A DNA stretch of 64,000 nt from Rhizobium sp. ASV20 (GCF_016429015.1 NZ_JAELTU010000011.1:1-64000); one strand, 5' to 3'. Shown: positions 36,252 to 45,291, numbered from the stretch's first letter. Translations and numbers: made by a program. Notes: generated by a model from the letters alone, not told the origin.

Positions 36252-38749
36252 CAGACACGCGGCGTGATGCGAGCTGCGGTTCGGATATCCGCGATCTGCG
36301 TACCCAGAGCTTGAAGGCTCTGACGCATATCGTTGAATACCGGCTGTTCGGCATCAGGATCGCTGATCGTGACAATTGCCGTGAAAGGAACACCCTCTTC
36401 CGGCATAACCTCTCCGGCGCGCGTCAGATAGTTCACAAACAGCCGCCAGTTGGAAGAAGGTCCTTTGCCCTGCGGAAAAGATTTCGCGAGAACCTTCACG
36501 GGGCTCCACTTCAGATCGTGTTCGATACGCTCGGCTTCGATCCCTGAGCCTCGACCGGAAGGGAGATACAACGGCTCCAAGCGCTGCCTCCATCCGCTCG
36601 CCTCTTCCTGCTGAAGCGCGGCATTGATGTTAACGCGAACGAATTCCGAGCCGAACCGAGCATCGAGTGGCGGAGTCGAAACCAATGTGACCTTCGCATG
36701 TCCACGGCATTTTCCGCCAGGGCCAACAAGCGACGGAGGCCAGGAGAAGCGGAAACTGATCTGCTGATCCCGCTGGATGCGCGATGCGAAAACAAGCGTA
36801 ATAGCGTGCTCGCCGGTTTCGAGTATACGATCAGCCGCAGGCGGCATTCCGAAGCCAACCATATGCTTTGCTATTGGTGCCAACGGCTTATCTCGCAATG
36901 GTGCCGGTATTTCTGCGTGGTGGACGAGCAAGCCGATCAGCGTCTCCCGCGACACTTCTCCTTCAATCAAATAATCCAGCATAGCGGCCGTCTTTGCGAC
37001 AAGCGGCGACGCATAGCTGGTGCCGCAGCCGTCAATGATCGTCCCGTCAGGGAGAATTGAAAACAGCCCATGACCGAGCGTAGAATGAACTGTTCCAGAA
37101 CCGCCGATATGGGCAAGGTCAGGTTTTACGCCCGCGCGCAATCCCGGTCCTCGGCGACTATACCGAGTTGGAGCAAATGGGGTGCATCCATCGTGGCCCG
37201 GCGGGTTGAGAGCAGCTACTGCGACGTTTCTCGCGCTTTCCGCAGGTGTCAGGAGGCCATCATTTCGGGCATTCACAAGATTGGTGAGAGCCGTTGTCGC
37301 ATCGGTCGGCCATTCTGGGCGAAGGTCTTGCGGCTGGATGTTGCCAGCAGAGATGAAAATCACCGCATTATTCGACTCGGCGATTTGATCGAGCCTAGCC
37401 GCGTGCGGGCTATATCTATCCGGCGCAGCAGCCTGAAGGATATTGAGGCTCATATTGAATACCCGCACATCATGTCGTGCGCGTGCATCGGAGACGGCCG
37501 CTTCCATTTCATCGAAGAATTGCGGAAGGCCTTCCGGGTAATAGGACGCGAATGCCCCCGCCGCTTCGCTCGGGAATACCGCTACGTCTACCATTTCCAC
37601 GCCGTCAGGCTCGGCACACGTTTCGAGGCCATTTAGAAGTGATCCTGCAGCAGCCAAACCACCAATAAAGGTGCCGTGGGCCTGATCGGTATCTTCCTCA
37701 GCAAGAATATCCCAGCGATCGATAACCCAGTCGGACAAGGCCGCGCTTATGCCTCCGTCGATGACACCCATTCGCGGGTAGGTACGTTTGCTGTCACGAA
37801 CCGGGATCGCAACGGTGGTTGGACGTGAGCGGGCGGATGTTTTGGCCGAGCTGGATGCCCTGATCACTATGCCGGGCAATTCGATTCGTCGGACGAGCGG
37901 ATGTGTGTCGAGAAACGCGAGCAATTGAGCATGGCGCTTTATATCAGGATTGAAAGCCGCCAAATCTCGCCGTCGTTCACCGGAAGGCGTTTCGTTTAGG
38001 CGCAGCACTGGCTGATCGTTCGATGCGTCGAGGCGAACAGACAGCAATGGTTGGCCATGTCGACCGTCTTTGAGTTTTTCGACGGACAGGCCACGATTGA
38101 GAGCTTGGAAACCTGCGATGAAGGTTTCGACCAACCGGCGATGGCCGGTGTCGAGGCGATCCCAATCTGCACGCGGTGGCGGAACATCAAACAGCTCAAC
38201 CTGATAGGCCCCACCAGTCATGGGGTTCGAAAGCCAAGCGATTGCCTGCTCAGCGGAGAAATCACGCCGATCAGAAGGGCCATAAATCTCCAACCGGTCG
38301 ACTGCTCCGGTCTCGCTCCTCCTGGTAGATGGGCGAACTTCATCCTTGCCGGTTCTCTCGTTCCGGCGAATTGTGGTCTGTCTTTCGCATCGCGAGATTT
38401 CGCCGGCCACCTGGCGCAAAGTGTCTGGTCGCGCTTCGACAATCATGACACCGAGATCGCCGCCACCTACCACGGGAGTGCGGCCAGGACGAAAGAGGCT
38501 TGCGACGGGGCGGTGGCTTTTCGCCCAGGCATCACGACGAAGGATAACTTTTACAAAGCCGACATCGCCCTGTGACTGGGCGCTCAAGATACCAGATATC
38601 GTATCGATCTGACTTATAAGTGCCTTCTGATGGGCGACAAATTCAGAATCTTGATGCGCGAAAAAGTCCTTCTGGCTTCCGCCAGGATTAGTTTCGCGAG
38701 CCTCCTGGTAATTATCGGTATTCAGAACGATCTGGATCGGACTAGCCAT
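36251..38749 (-). CDS. ietS: Subtilisin-like serine protease, IetS type
   Basis: 832 residues, no signal peptide, so a cytosolic S8 family protease. The triad is Asp331 (GVIDGGI), His358 (AHGTFIGGL) and Ser578 (GCGTSYASP); Asn470 in ISAGN completes the oxyanion hole. The first 320 and last 220 residues are outside the peptidase core. In pTiC58 a serine protease and AAA ATPase pair, IetS and IetA, has been described as a toxin-antitoxin-like module for plasmid stability and incompatibility, and such pairs also appear in lists of phage-defence systems. Gene order, size and pairing match; the symbol is by analogy. The start overlaps the end of ietA by eight bases. Confidence 0.82.
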   Translation of the reverse strand: MASPIQIVLNTDNYQEARETNPGGSQKDFFAHQDSEFVAHQKALISQIDTISGILSAQSQGDVGFVKVILRRDAWAKSHRPVASLFRPGRTPVVGGGDLGVMIVEARPDTLRQVAGEISRCERQTTIRRNERTGKDEVRPSTRRSETGAVDRLEIYGPSDRRDFSAEQAIAWLSNPMTGGAYQVELFDVPPPRADWDRLDTGHRRLVETFIAGFQALNRGLSVEKLKDGRHGQPLLSVRLDASNDQPVLRLNETPSGERRRDLAAFNPDIKRHAQLLAFLDTHPLVRRIELPGIVIRASSSAKTSARSRPTTVAIPVRDSKRTYPRMGVIDGGISAALSDWVIDRWDILAEEDTDQAHGTFIGGLAAAGSLLNGLETCAEPDGVEMVDVAVFPSEAAGAFASYYPEGLPQFFDEMEAAVSDARARHDVRVFNMSLNILQAAAPDRYSPHAARLDQIAESNNAVIFISAGNIQPQDLRPEWPTDATTALTNLVNARNDGLLTPAESARNVAVAALNPPGHDGCTPFAPTRYSRRGPGLRAGVKPDLAHIGGSGTVHSTLGHGLFSILPDGTIIDGCGTSYASPLVAKTAAMLDYLIEGEVSRETLIGLLVHHAEIPAPLRDKPLAPIAKHMVGFGMPPAADRILETGEHAITLVFASRIQRDQQISFRFSWPPSLVGPGGKCRGHAKVTLVSTPPLDARFGSEFVRVNINAALQQEEASGWRQRLEPLYLPSGRGSGIEAERIEHDLKWSPVKVLAKSFPQGKGPSSNWRLFVNYLTRAGEVMPEEGVPFTAIVTISDPDAEQPVFNDMRQSLQALGTQIADIRTAARITPRV

Positions 38750-39947
38750 TTATGACCTCGTTCTCGCCGGTTTTCGGCGTGCGGCCGAGCTGTCGGCTGA
38801 CGGTGGATTTGTCTTTTCCTGCTACCTCACCGATGTCGGCGAGAGAAAAGGCCAAGGCGGGATCATCGCGCATCGCCCGAAAGAGATTGGCAGGTTCGTC
38901 AAACAGCAGGGCGCGACGGTCACTCTGTACCCTTCCGGCATTCAAGGTGGCGAACTGGCGCAATGTATCTAACAGTCCGCGCTTATCTTCATCGCGGACG
39001 GTTGTCGCCTTTTTGTAGGTCCGGACGAGCGATTCTATTTCCGCGCCGGTCGATCCTTCGGTGAACCAGGCGATCAATCGCAAGTGGACGTCAGGCGCTT
39101 TGACCGGCGGCATGAAATGGGAAGCGATTGCCTGACGCATCCCAAAGTCAGGCTTCGGAATTTCCAACTGAACTTCAAACCGTCGCCAGACGGCTGGATC
39201 AAGCAGTTTCTGATGATTGGTGATCCCGATTGTGAAGCCGATATCGCGGCGGATGTCGAGATTTTGAAGAAGCGCGTTGACGACGCGTTTGATTTCCCCA
39301 ACTTCCTGAGGATCGTCTCGCACTTTGGCAATTGCATCGAACTCGTCCAGCAGCAAGACGCAACGATAGCGGTTTGCGAACGAGAAGAGGTTACCGATGT
39401 TGCGAGCGGTGGTCCCCAAAAACGAAGAGACAAGCCCGTCCAGCTTTACAAGTACGACAGGCAGATCGAGCTGCTTCGCGATCCAAAGCGCCAACCGCGT
39501 TTTGCCGGTGCCGGGTGCACCATACATCAGACATGTCTTGGACGGCCTGATATCGATTTCTGCCAAAGCATCGAAATTTGTCCATTCTTCAATGATGGTG
39601 TCGACCGCCTGCGCAACGGTCGAATTGAATAGGGGAGCCGCCGACTGGATATCACTAGGAAAGATGATGTCGGCGAGCGCAGCGGCGGTTTCCCGATCTA
39701 CCGGAACCGGAGTGTTTCGCGTCAACGCCTCCCCAAGGATTTGAGACTTCGAGCGCTCAATCCGACTTGGCGAAAGCTCTTTTGTGCGGTCCGCGCTCGT
39801 GAGGATGCCGGTCAACGCGGCGGACTGCTTCGGGTCTCCGTCCTTCGCCAAAGCATCTCTTAGCCGTTCTATCTGTTTGCGTAGCGCCGGCGATGCGTCA
39901 GCGATTGCTGCGCGACATAGAGCCTGCACGATTGAGAAATGGTCCAT
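38742..39947 (-). CDS. ietA: AAA ATPase, IetA type
   Basis: 401 residues. Walker A GAPGTGKT (143-150), Walker B LLLDEFD (198-204), sensor 1 ITNHQK (Asn244) and an arginine finger region VWRRFE (256-258): a complete single AAA module. The last 35 residues contain LADIGEVAGKDKSTVSRQLG, which reads like a helix-turn-helix. In the known pair IetA opposes or controls the protease. It is the first gene of the operon (ietA, ietS, third gene). AGGGAA lies nine bases before the ATG. Repeats upstream may be its operators. Confidence 0.82.
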   Translation of the reverse strand: MDHFSIVQALCRAAIADASPALRKQIERLRDALAKDGDPKQSAALTGILTSADRTKELSPSRIERSKSQILGEALTRNTPVPVDRETAAALADIIFPSDIQSAAPLFNSTVAQAVDTIIEEWTNFDALAEIDIRPSKTCLMYGAPGTGKTRLALWIAKQLDLPVVLVKLDGLVSSFLGTTARNIGNLFSFANRYRCVLLLDEFDAIAKVRDDPQEVGEIKRVVNALLQNLDIRRDIGFTIGITNHQKLLDPAVWRRFEVQLEIPKPDFGMRQAIASHFMPPVKAPDVHLRLIAWFTEGSTGAEIESLVRTYKKATTVRDEDKRGLLDTLRQFATLNAGRVQSDRRALLFDEPANLFRAMRDDPALAFSLADIGEVAGKDKSTVSRQLGRTPKTGENEVING

Positions 39948-39963
39948 GGCGATTCCCTGCGCG

Positions 39964-40061
39964 TTTGTTGCGTCATTTTGAGTTAATGATGCATGTATAC
40001 TAATTCTTGGTGCATTTCAATTCCATTTGTTGCAGTTTAAGCCTGATTTGTCGCAATTTTT
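39964..40061 (-). promoter_or_regulatory. Repeated motif upstream of ietA
   Basis: Three copies of a TTTGTYGC-type motif (plus strand) at 39964, 40026 and 40047: TTTGTTGCGTCATTT, TTTGTTGCAGTTTAA and TTTGTCGCAATTTTT. The last two lie 21 bases apart, two helical turns. They surround the likely promoter and could bind the HTH at the end of IetA. Confidence 0.45.
39994..40020 (-). promoter_or_regulatory. Possible ietA promoter
   Basis: On the minus strand TTGAAA (40015-40020) and TATACA (39994-39999) are separated by 15 bases, a little short of the usual 17. The ATG lies about 47 bases further on. Confidence 0.35.
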
Positions 40062-40558
40062 TTATACACGTTGCATTGGAGACGTAATCGTTGCCGAGTT
40101 CTTTCGGCGTATTGTATAGCTTCCCGATATGTCCGAAGCGTTGAATGGTATGCGGAAGGGATGACCGCTTTTGGGGTCAACAGCTTTGATTGTAATGACC
40201 GAGATGGGGTGCGAAGCAGTCAGCACGCGAGCTCTGCTCCGATGCCTCTTCGAAACTACAGCACAGAATCAACAGAATCAGATCCGTTGATGTGAAAGCA
40301 TTGGAGACCACGACCCGACAAATGTCGTGTCGCTCAGCAGGTTATTTCCAGAGACAAATACTTGGGTGGCAACATCAGCCCCAGATATAGTTCTGTGCCC
40401 GCTGAGAATACTGCACACAGCCCATTTCGAAAATGGGGAGCGCTGCCGCACTCTTGCGGTAACGTGCGCCAAATAGCACAATCGCCGCCGCAATTGCTTG
40501 AAGTAAAAGGAAAGAAAATTTGCTTCAATCGTGACGTGGAAGATGCCAAAGTAGCTTT
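40062..40558. other. Intergenic region beside the ietA operon
   Basis: About 500 bases with no supported gene. Frames on both strands lack similarity. It separates the ietA operon from the broken HNH gene. Confidence 0.35.
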
Positions 40559-41586
40559 GTGCGATATTGGTGGGTAAATCACGCGCAGACAATGCGCCAG
40601 GAGGTTGACGGCGGTTACCTGTGGTCTCCGGTTAGAGAAGCCAATGGTGCCCGGAGCCAGTTTTACGACAATATGCGCCGCGCCGCGCCGGGTGACGTGG
40701 TATTGTCTTACGCCGCGGGGCAAGTCGGGCGAGTTGGTAAAGTGTCCGACTAATGCTATAAGTGCGCCCAAGCCAGAGGAGTTTGGCAACATCGGGCTAT
40801 ACTGGAGCGCCACTGGCTGGCTTCTTCCCGTACAATGGCTTGATGCGGATTTCGCGATCCGCCCTAAAGAACTGATAAGAAATCTCGCCCCGCTGCTTCC
40901 GACAAAACACTCTCCAATCCAACCGCAAAGCGGAAACGGCAATCAGAAAGCATATTTGGCCGAAGTCGATCGCGGAGTGGTCGATCTGATCCTGGCCGCC
41001 GCACGGTTGCCTGCCTTGGATATGCTCTCTGCTCCGACTAACGGCAGCTGACTTCGCCACGACGCTTGACGACGTTGTTGAACGTAACATCCAGAGTGAC
41101 ATGTCGCTAGATGACACTATACGCGAGCAATTGGTGCGAGCACGGAGGGGGCAAGGCTTATTTCGGAGGCGGGTCCTTGAATTCGAGCCTATATGTCGAA
41201 TCACCGGCCTCACTGCACCCAACCTCTTGATCGCCAGTCACATCAAACCATGGCGGGCATGCGGCACCGCAGCCGAGAGGCTCGACGGAGCGAATGGTTT
41301 AATGCTGGCGCCGCACGCAGACTTTTTATTTGATCGTGGCCTGCTTGGTTTCGAGAGCGATGGAAGACCGATATTCTCCTCACAGCTTACAGATGCCGAC
41401 GCTGACAAATTAGGAATGCACGTCGTGCAGCGACCACTGCCGAAGCCGCTCCACGACGATAGGGTCCAGAACAAGATTAGTGCGAAATCGTACGCTAGCC
41501 GAAATTGCGCATATTTTCCGTACTTTACGGCTCCGCGCCGAACGTCAGACTTGATTGAAATTTGCGCCATAAGCGCCAAATTTTGA
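40559..41586 (+). pseudogene. HNH endonuclease with N-terminal EVE-like domain, frameshifted
   Basis: Three consecutive pieces lie in three frames. First (40559-40753): YWWVNHAQTMRQEVDGGYLW then RAAPGDVVLSYAAGQVGRVG, the start of an EVE/PUA-like or restriction-type N-terminal domain. Second (about 40740-41051): GLYWSATGWLLPVQWLDADF. Third (41101-41586, a 161-residue frame): the HNH nuclease core with RVLEFEPICRITGL, LIASHIKPWRACG, NGLMLAPHADFLFDRGLLGF. Shifts occur near 40745 and 41040. An intact version would be a modification-dependent type nuclease; the HNH part alone could still be expressed. Confidence 0.72.
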
Positions 41587-41653
41587 GAACGAATATCGCT
41601 CGAGCATCGTTTTTTCATCTAAACGTACGATTTCGGACTAATCTTGTTCTGAC

Positions 41654-41705
41654 TGTTGGTTTCCACGCAGAACTGAGCCGGCTCAGTTCCGCGTGGAAAC
41701 CAACA
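41654..41705. repeat. 52-bp near-perfect palindrome
   Basis: A 26-base arm beginning TGTTGGTTTCCACGC is followed at once, without spacer, by its inverted complement ending GCGTGGAAACCAACA; one position mismatches. No U-run follows, so it is not an obvious terminator. It may be two abutting ends of a mobile element or a recombination site. Confidence 0.7.
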
Positions 41706-41715
41706 TTCTGACGCC

Positions 41716-41817
41716 TCAACGGCCCAACTAGCCGCCATCGTCGTCATCGTGCTCGGATACATCCTGACCACAGAAATGGCGAAGGCGTGGTACTTCCGGT
41801 TGGAGAATTCGACTTAA
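41716..41817 (+). pseudogene. 3' remnant of a membrane protein, perhaps a P-type ATPase
   Basis: An open stretch of about 33 codons ends in a hydrophobic helix and QLAAIVVIVLGYILTTEMAK followed by AWYFRLENST and a stop. This looks like the last helix and tail of cation-transporting P-type ATPases. Nothing upstream continues it; the palindrome sits directly before. The family call is tentative. Confidence 0.4.
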
Positions 41818-41935
41818 GCAGGATGCTGCGCGAGCGTGGATTCGCCACCGGTTTGCGAGGGCGCACCAGCCGCAGCGGCGGGCCAAAGCCAATGATGTTC
41901 ATGGACAAAGGCAGAGCGGGGCGGGGTGACTCGGC

Positions 41936-42289
41936 TCATTCGCCGAGGAGGCGGCGTCTTTCCTCGAACTCGTTCTTGTCGATCTCGCCCCGAGCGAAGC
42001 GCTCTTTGAGAAAGTCGAGCGGCGTACGGCCTGGCGGCGCAAGCGGCGGCGCAGTCGAGCCTTTCCACGGTCCGACGGCCGCGCGAACCATGAGCACTAC
42101 CGCTGCGATCAGCACCGCAAGCAGCAAGACCATGAACAGCGGACCGAAAATCATTCCGTACCATCCCATCATGTGGTGGCCATAAGCATACCTGTCGGCG
42201 CTTGCCGGTGCCTGCGCCAGCACCCCGCTTGGCCCGAGCGTCAGAGCCGCACTCGCTGCCCAGAAAATCGCGATCATTAGCTTTCGCAT
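41936..42289 (-). CDS. SHOCT domain membrane protein
   Basis: 117 residues. Signal-like N-terminus to about residue 26 (VLAQA), a His/Met/Tyr cluster (YGHHMMGWYG), one membrane helix (MIFGPLFMVLLLAVLIAAVV) and a C-terminal SHOCT domain (TPLDFLKERFARGEIDKNEF, then EERRRLLGE). SHOCT domains are short oligomerisation modules. Such proteins often accompany heavy-metal transport genes, which would fit the ATPase remnant next door; that link is inference. Confidence 0.78.
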   Translation of the reverse strand: MRKLMIAIFWAASAALTLGPSGVLAQAPASADRYAYGHHMMGWYGMIFGPLFMVLLLAVLIAAVVLMVRAAVGPWKGSTAPPLAPPGRTPLDFLKERFARGEIDKNEFEERRRLLGE

Positions 42290-42336
42290 TGGCCGGCTCC
42301 ATCATCAGGCTTCCATCGCCCCCACGCGGCGACCGG

Positions 42337-42560
42337 CTAGGACGTCATGAAGGCCTGAACCTCCTCGGGGACAACCTTGCCATCCTTGTTGGCATCTACC
42401 CTCCCGTGAGGGGATGTGTAGAACCGCTCGAATTCATCGCCTATTGGCAACAAACGACAGCTTGCATCATAGGCGAAAAACAGCGCCGTGAATTTGCGCC
42501 GAATCAATTGTACGGGAAAAGCCTCCGGCGATGTTCCAAAGGGTCGTGCAGGCGTTTTTG
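42337..42560 (-). pseudogene. EF-hand protein remnant
   Basis: The minus-strand frame reads PEAFPVQLIRRKFTALFFAY, then DEFERFYTSPHGRVDANKDG and KVVPEEVQAFMTS before the stop. DANKDGKVVPEE is a good EF-hand loop; the preceding hand is degenerate (DASCRLLPIGDEFE). No start codon with a ribosome site is visible, so it looks truncated. Confidence 0.5.
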
Positions 42561-42695
42561 GAGCACAGGCGCACGGTACAGATCGCCATTATTATCGCGA
42601 CGATCACGCCGAAAGGACAACAGTTGAAAGGTATGCGCCGATAGGCCTTGCTTCGTGTCGGGACCAGCTAATTCGCACGCGGTGGCTCGCTACTG

Positions 42696-42923
42696 CTAAA
42701 GACCCGGTTGCTCCCCTCCAAGACGGAGCCGGATCGAACCCTCTAGTTCTTTGGCAAAACCAAGTGCGGACTGAAGAACCGTCGTTTCATTCGAAGCGAC
42801 AGATCCTTGGCCCTTGATTGAGATTGGCAATTCTATCTTGCCTGTGGTCGCGGTCACGCGAACATTAAATAGAAGCTGGCCACCGGGCCGCTCCTCAACT
42901 TTGATCAATTCGATATTTGCCAT
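42696..42923 (-). CDS. Small conserved protein, paralogue of 12310-12525
   Basis: 75 residues from the ATG at 42923 with GGGAGAG upstream. It starts MANIELIKVEERPGGQLLFN and ends LGFAKELEGSIRLRLGGEQ. It shares the whole layout with the protein at 12310-12525. Unknown function. Confidence 0.65.
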   Translation of the reverse strand: MANIELIKVEERPGGQLLFNVRVTATTGKIELPISIKGQGSVASNETTVLQSALGFAKELEGSIRLRLGGEQPGL

Positions 42924-42977
42924 TGTCACTCTCCCATGCTGGCAACCATTCGTCACCAGATCCTTTTCGGCTCTAAT

Positions 42978-43125
42978 TCACGATGGCGGGCTGGTTGCGC
43001 CACCGGGATTATACAGTGCGATCGGGACATTGTACCCGATCGCCGAATGAGGCCGATCCCATTGTGGTGTCGACGCCAATCCTCCAACTTTTCGCGAGCA
43101 TCCGCGAGGACCAGGTGAATCTTTG
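42978..43125 (-). pseudogene. IS3-family transposase C-terminal remnant
   Basis: The minus strand reads LADAREKLEDWRRHHN in one frame and RPHSAIGYNVPIALYNPGGA in the next, then TSPPS and a stop. Together these are the end of an IS3-family (IS407-like) OrfB; a single-base shift separates the two parts. The rest of the element is gone. Confidence 0.7.
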
Positions 43126-43201
43126 TCATACTGCTACATCGCACCTTTTCTTCACGGGGCTTGGATGTGGTTGTAGGCGGCATCGCTACTCGGAGTGTTG
43201 G

Positions 43202-43378
43202 TTAGACCTTTTGTGCGGCAGCAGGTATCAGTTTCGCTTGTGCCGCAAGCGCCGCAGCCAGCTTTTCGTTCTCAAGGCCTACCAACTCCAGGAGAAGGCG
43301 CCTTTCGGAATCGCCTTTCTCAGTCTGGAGTAAAGCATTGAAGCTTCTTATGTTCTCTGTGGCGATGTAGACGTCCAT
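43202..43378 (-). CDS. Small helical protein
   Basis: 58 residues, starting MDVYIATENIRSFNALLQTE and rich in helix-forming residues (ELVGLENEKLAAALAAQAKL). A GAGG lies about eight bases upstream. It has the look of small conserved rhizobial proteins, but no family is recognised. Confidence 0.5.
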   Translation of the reverse strand: MDVYIATENIRSFNALLQTEKGDSERRLLLELVGLENEKLAAALAAQAKLIPAAAQKV

Positions 43379-43677
43379 TGGGTTGCCTCGCTTTCATTGT
43401 TGGAGGCGGGAACCAGCGTCTGAGGAAAGCCGGTTGGCAAACATTTATGCCCGTCGAAGACTGCGTCATAGGGTTACGCCATATAAATGAGGCGATGCAT
43501 CCTCTTCTTCGGCTGGTAGTCACGGTAGGCTCTTTATCGACAGACAGCAAGGTAATCCCTGGCAACGTGACAGCCACCTTTGGGCCATCAGTGAGACTTC
43601 GACTGGATCAGATGGGCTTCCGCTTTGGGGGGCTATTCCGGAGGCGTTGCGACCATTCCACTTGTCTTCTGCAGTCA
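43379..43677. other. Region without a supported gene
   Basis: About 300 bases between two small minus-strand genes. Frames show no similarity. It lies within IS debris. Confidence 0.3.
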
Positions 43678-43935
43678 TCAGGTTGTTGGCTTTGGAGCGA
43701 GAGGCACGAGTCTCACCGCATGATCGCGTTCTGCGATGAGGCAGGCATTGTGACGCTTCTGCCGCTCGACCTCCGTTTCGGCTTCGAGGATGCGCTTCAG
43801 CAGGACGGCATTTTCGGTCACCACACGCCGCTCCACGATCTGCAGGACCTGGATCAGAGCGCGCTGCTGGGCGAGTTTGTCTTCCCAGGCCGCCAGCTTG
43901 TCAGGGACGATCTTGTGATCGTCGGCCCGGCGCAA
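43678..43935 (-). CDS. Hypothetical coiled-coil protein
   Basis: 85 residues, nearly all helix: LAAWEDKLAQQRALIQVLQI, then NAVLLKRILEAETEVERQKR. It looks like a coiled coil. No family recognised and no good ribosome binding site, so the start is uncertain. Confidence 0.35.
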   Translation of the reverse strand: MRRADDHKIVPDKLAAWEDKLAQQRALIQVLQIVERRVVTENAVLLKRILEAETEVERQKRHNACLIAERDHAVRLVPLAPKPTT

Positions 43936-44285
43936 TGCTCTTTGGAAGAGTCCCGGCTTGGCGGCCGGGCATCAGCGCATCGATGTCGTGAGGACGGCGG
44001 CGAGTAGCCGGCGCGAGGGCTCAGATACCGGTAAGCGCGGCAGGTCGTATCGTGTCTTCGATACCCCTGGCTCTTTGGGCGGGCTGGAACGCCGGCTGGA
44101 CGAAGCTTTTGGTCAATCGGTTGACATGGAGGAGCGCGGCTTTGCCCATGGCGTCGAAGGTGCCGTACGGTATCTGTCGCGGCTGACGTCCGGAGGAAGA
44201 GATGAGGCACATCTGTCCGATGGAAAAATGCTTCGCGGACACGAAGCCAATCTTGCCCCTGCACGTTCCTGGAAACGGGACATGC
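43936..44285. other. Region without a supported gene, left of the IS6 element
   Basis: About 350 bases next to the IS. Frames are open on both strands but have no recognised content. It may be mobile-element debris. Confidence 0.3.
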
Positions 44286-45092
44286 GGTACTGTCACATTG
44301 TTTGACGTGCGGGCGCATGGAATCCGCAAGGTAGATTTCAGGCGAGTTGCAGCGCGGCCATCCTCCATTGGGTAGTCGCGGCTTGGCGAAAGGATCGGAT
44401 CTGGGCAGCGGGGCGATTTGATTTGGCGGGAACGAAATGGTTTCGGATGGCTGAGAAGATCGAGACAAATTGTTGCAGCGACCCGATCGACCGAAATCCT
44501 TGCCGGGTTCGTTCACGCTTTCGAAAAGGCAGATGCGAATTCTCGGCCCTGTTGTTCAGGCCTTTATGAGAGCGATGCTCGACGGCGGGCATGACCTGAC
44601 GCCGGGCGGCGCCATAGGATCGCAGCTTGTCGGTGATGATGCGCTTGGGCGCCAAGCCCTGTTTCTTCAGCAAACTGATCAGCAATCGCTTGGCTGCCTT
44701 GGTGTTGCGGCGAACCTGAACGATTTCATCCAGGACATATCCGTCCTGATCCACGGCGCGCCACAGCCAGCACTTTCTCCCTCCGATGCGAACGACAGCC
44801 TCGTCGAGATGCCACACGTCGCTGGAAGACGGCGATTTGCGGTGCAACCGCGCTGTGATCATGGAACCGTGCGACCTACTCCATCGGCGGATCGTTTCAT
44901 ACGAGACTGCCACACCGCGCTCCAGCATCATTTCCTCGACTTCGCGCAGGCTGACATTGAACCGGAAATACAGCCAGATTGCACGGGCGACGATTTCAAT
45001 AGGGAAGCGATGATTCTTGTAGGTCGGCGTCGCGCTGTTCATCCTGCCCAACTACCGCAAATCGATTGACGAAAAATCAATGTGACAACACC
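44286..45092 (-). mobile_element. IS6-family insertion sequence, complete
   Basis: 807 bp. The ends are inverted repeats: GGTACTGTCACATTG at 44286 and, read inward on the minus strand from 45092, GGTGTTGTCACATTG. The flanking eight bases differ (GGACATGC and TGTACGTG), so there is no target duplication. IS6-type elements move by cointegrate formation, and loss of the duplication suggests a later rearrangement. Confidence 0.85.
44338..45051 (-). CDS. IS6-family transposase
   Basis: 237 residues. Start: HRFPIEIVARAIWLYFRFNV, LREVEEMMLERGVAVSYETI. DDE core: Asp in VWHLDEAVVRIGG, Asp in IITDKLRSYGAA, Glu in NRAENSHLPFRKRERTRQGF. The full length is present. Members move DNA between replicons by replicative transposition. 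Confidence 0.9.
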   Translation of the reverse strand: MGRMNSATPTYKNHRFPIEIVARAIWLYFRFNVSLREVEEMMLERGVAVSYETIRRWSRSHGSMITARLHRKSPSSSDVWHLDEAVVRIGGRKCWLWRAVDQDGYVLDEIVQVRRNTKAAKRLLISLLKKQGLAPKRIITDKLRSYGAARRQVMPAVEHRSHKGLNNRAENSHLPFRKRERTRQGFRSIGSLQQFVSIFSAIRNHFVPAKSNRPAAQIRSFRQAATTQWRMAALQLA

Positions 45093-45291
45093 TGTACGTG
45101 CTATTCAGTTCCACAAAGCTTTGACCCGGATTTGCATTTGGGGTCGCTTCCGGCTGAGGGCGAAATGACACCCTAAGCAACTCGGACCGCTTGCGGGTAG
45201 AAATTCGATTGTTGGGTAATCTCCTGAAGGTCATAGTCGGCTCTACGCGATCATTTTGCAGCTAACCAGGAAGTCCAGAACTCGTTCGTAT

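Noticed and set aside
40334..40942. Minus-strand frame of 202 codons across the HNH pseudogene
   Set aside because: The plus strand shows EVE-like and HNH motifs in order; the minus frame has none.
42953..43183. 76-codon minus-strand frame as a gene
   Set aside because: Its middle is the end of an IS3 transposase read partly out of frame; it is a remnant, not a gene.
43378..44007. Plus-strand frame of 209 codons
   Set aside because: No similarity or ribosome site; it is antisense to a small coiled-coil frame and IS debris.
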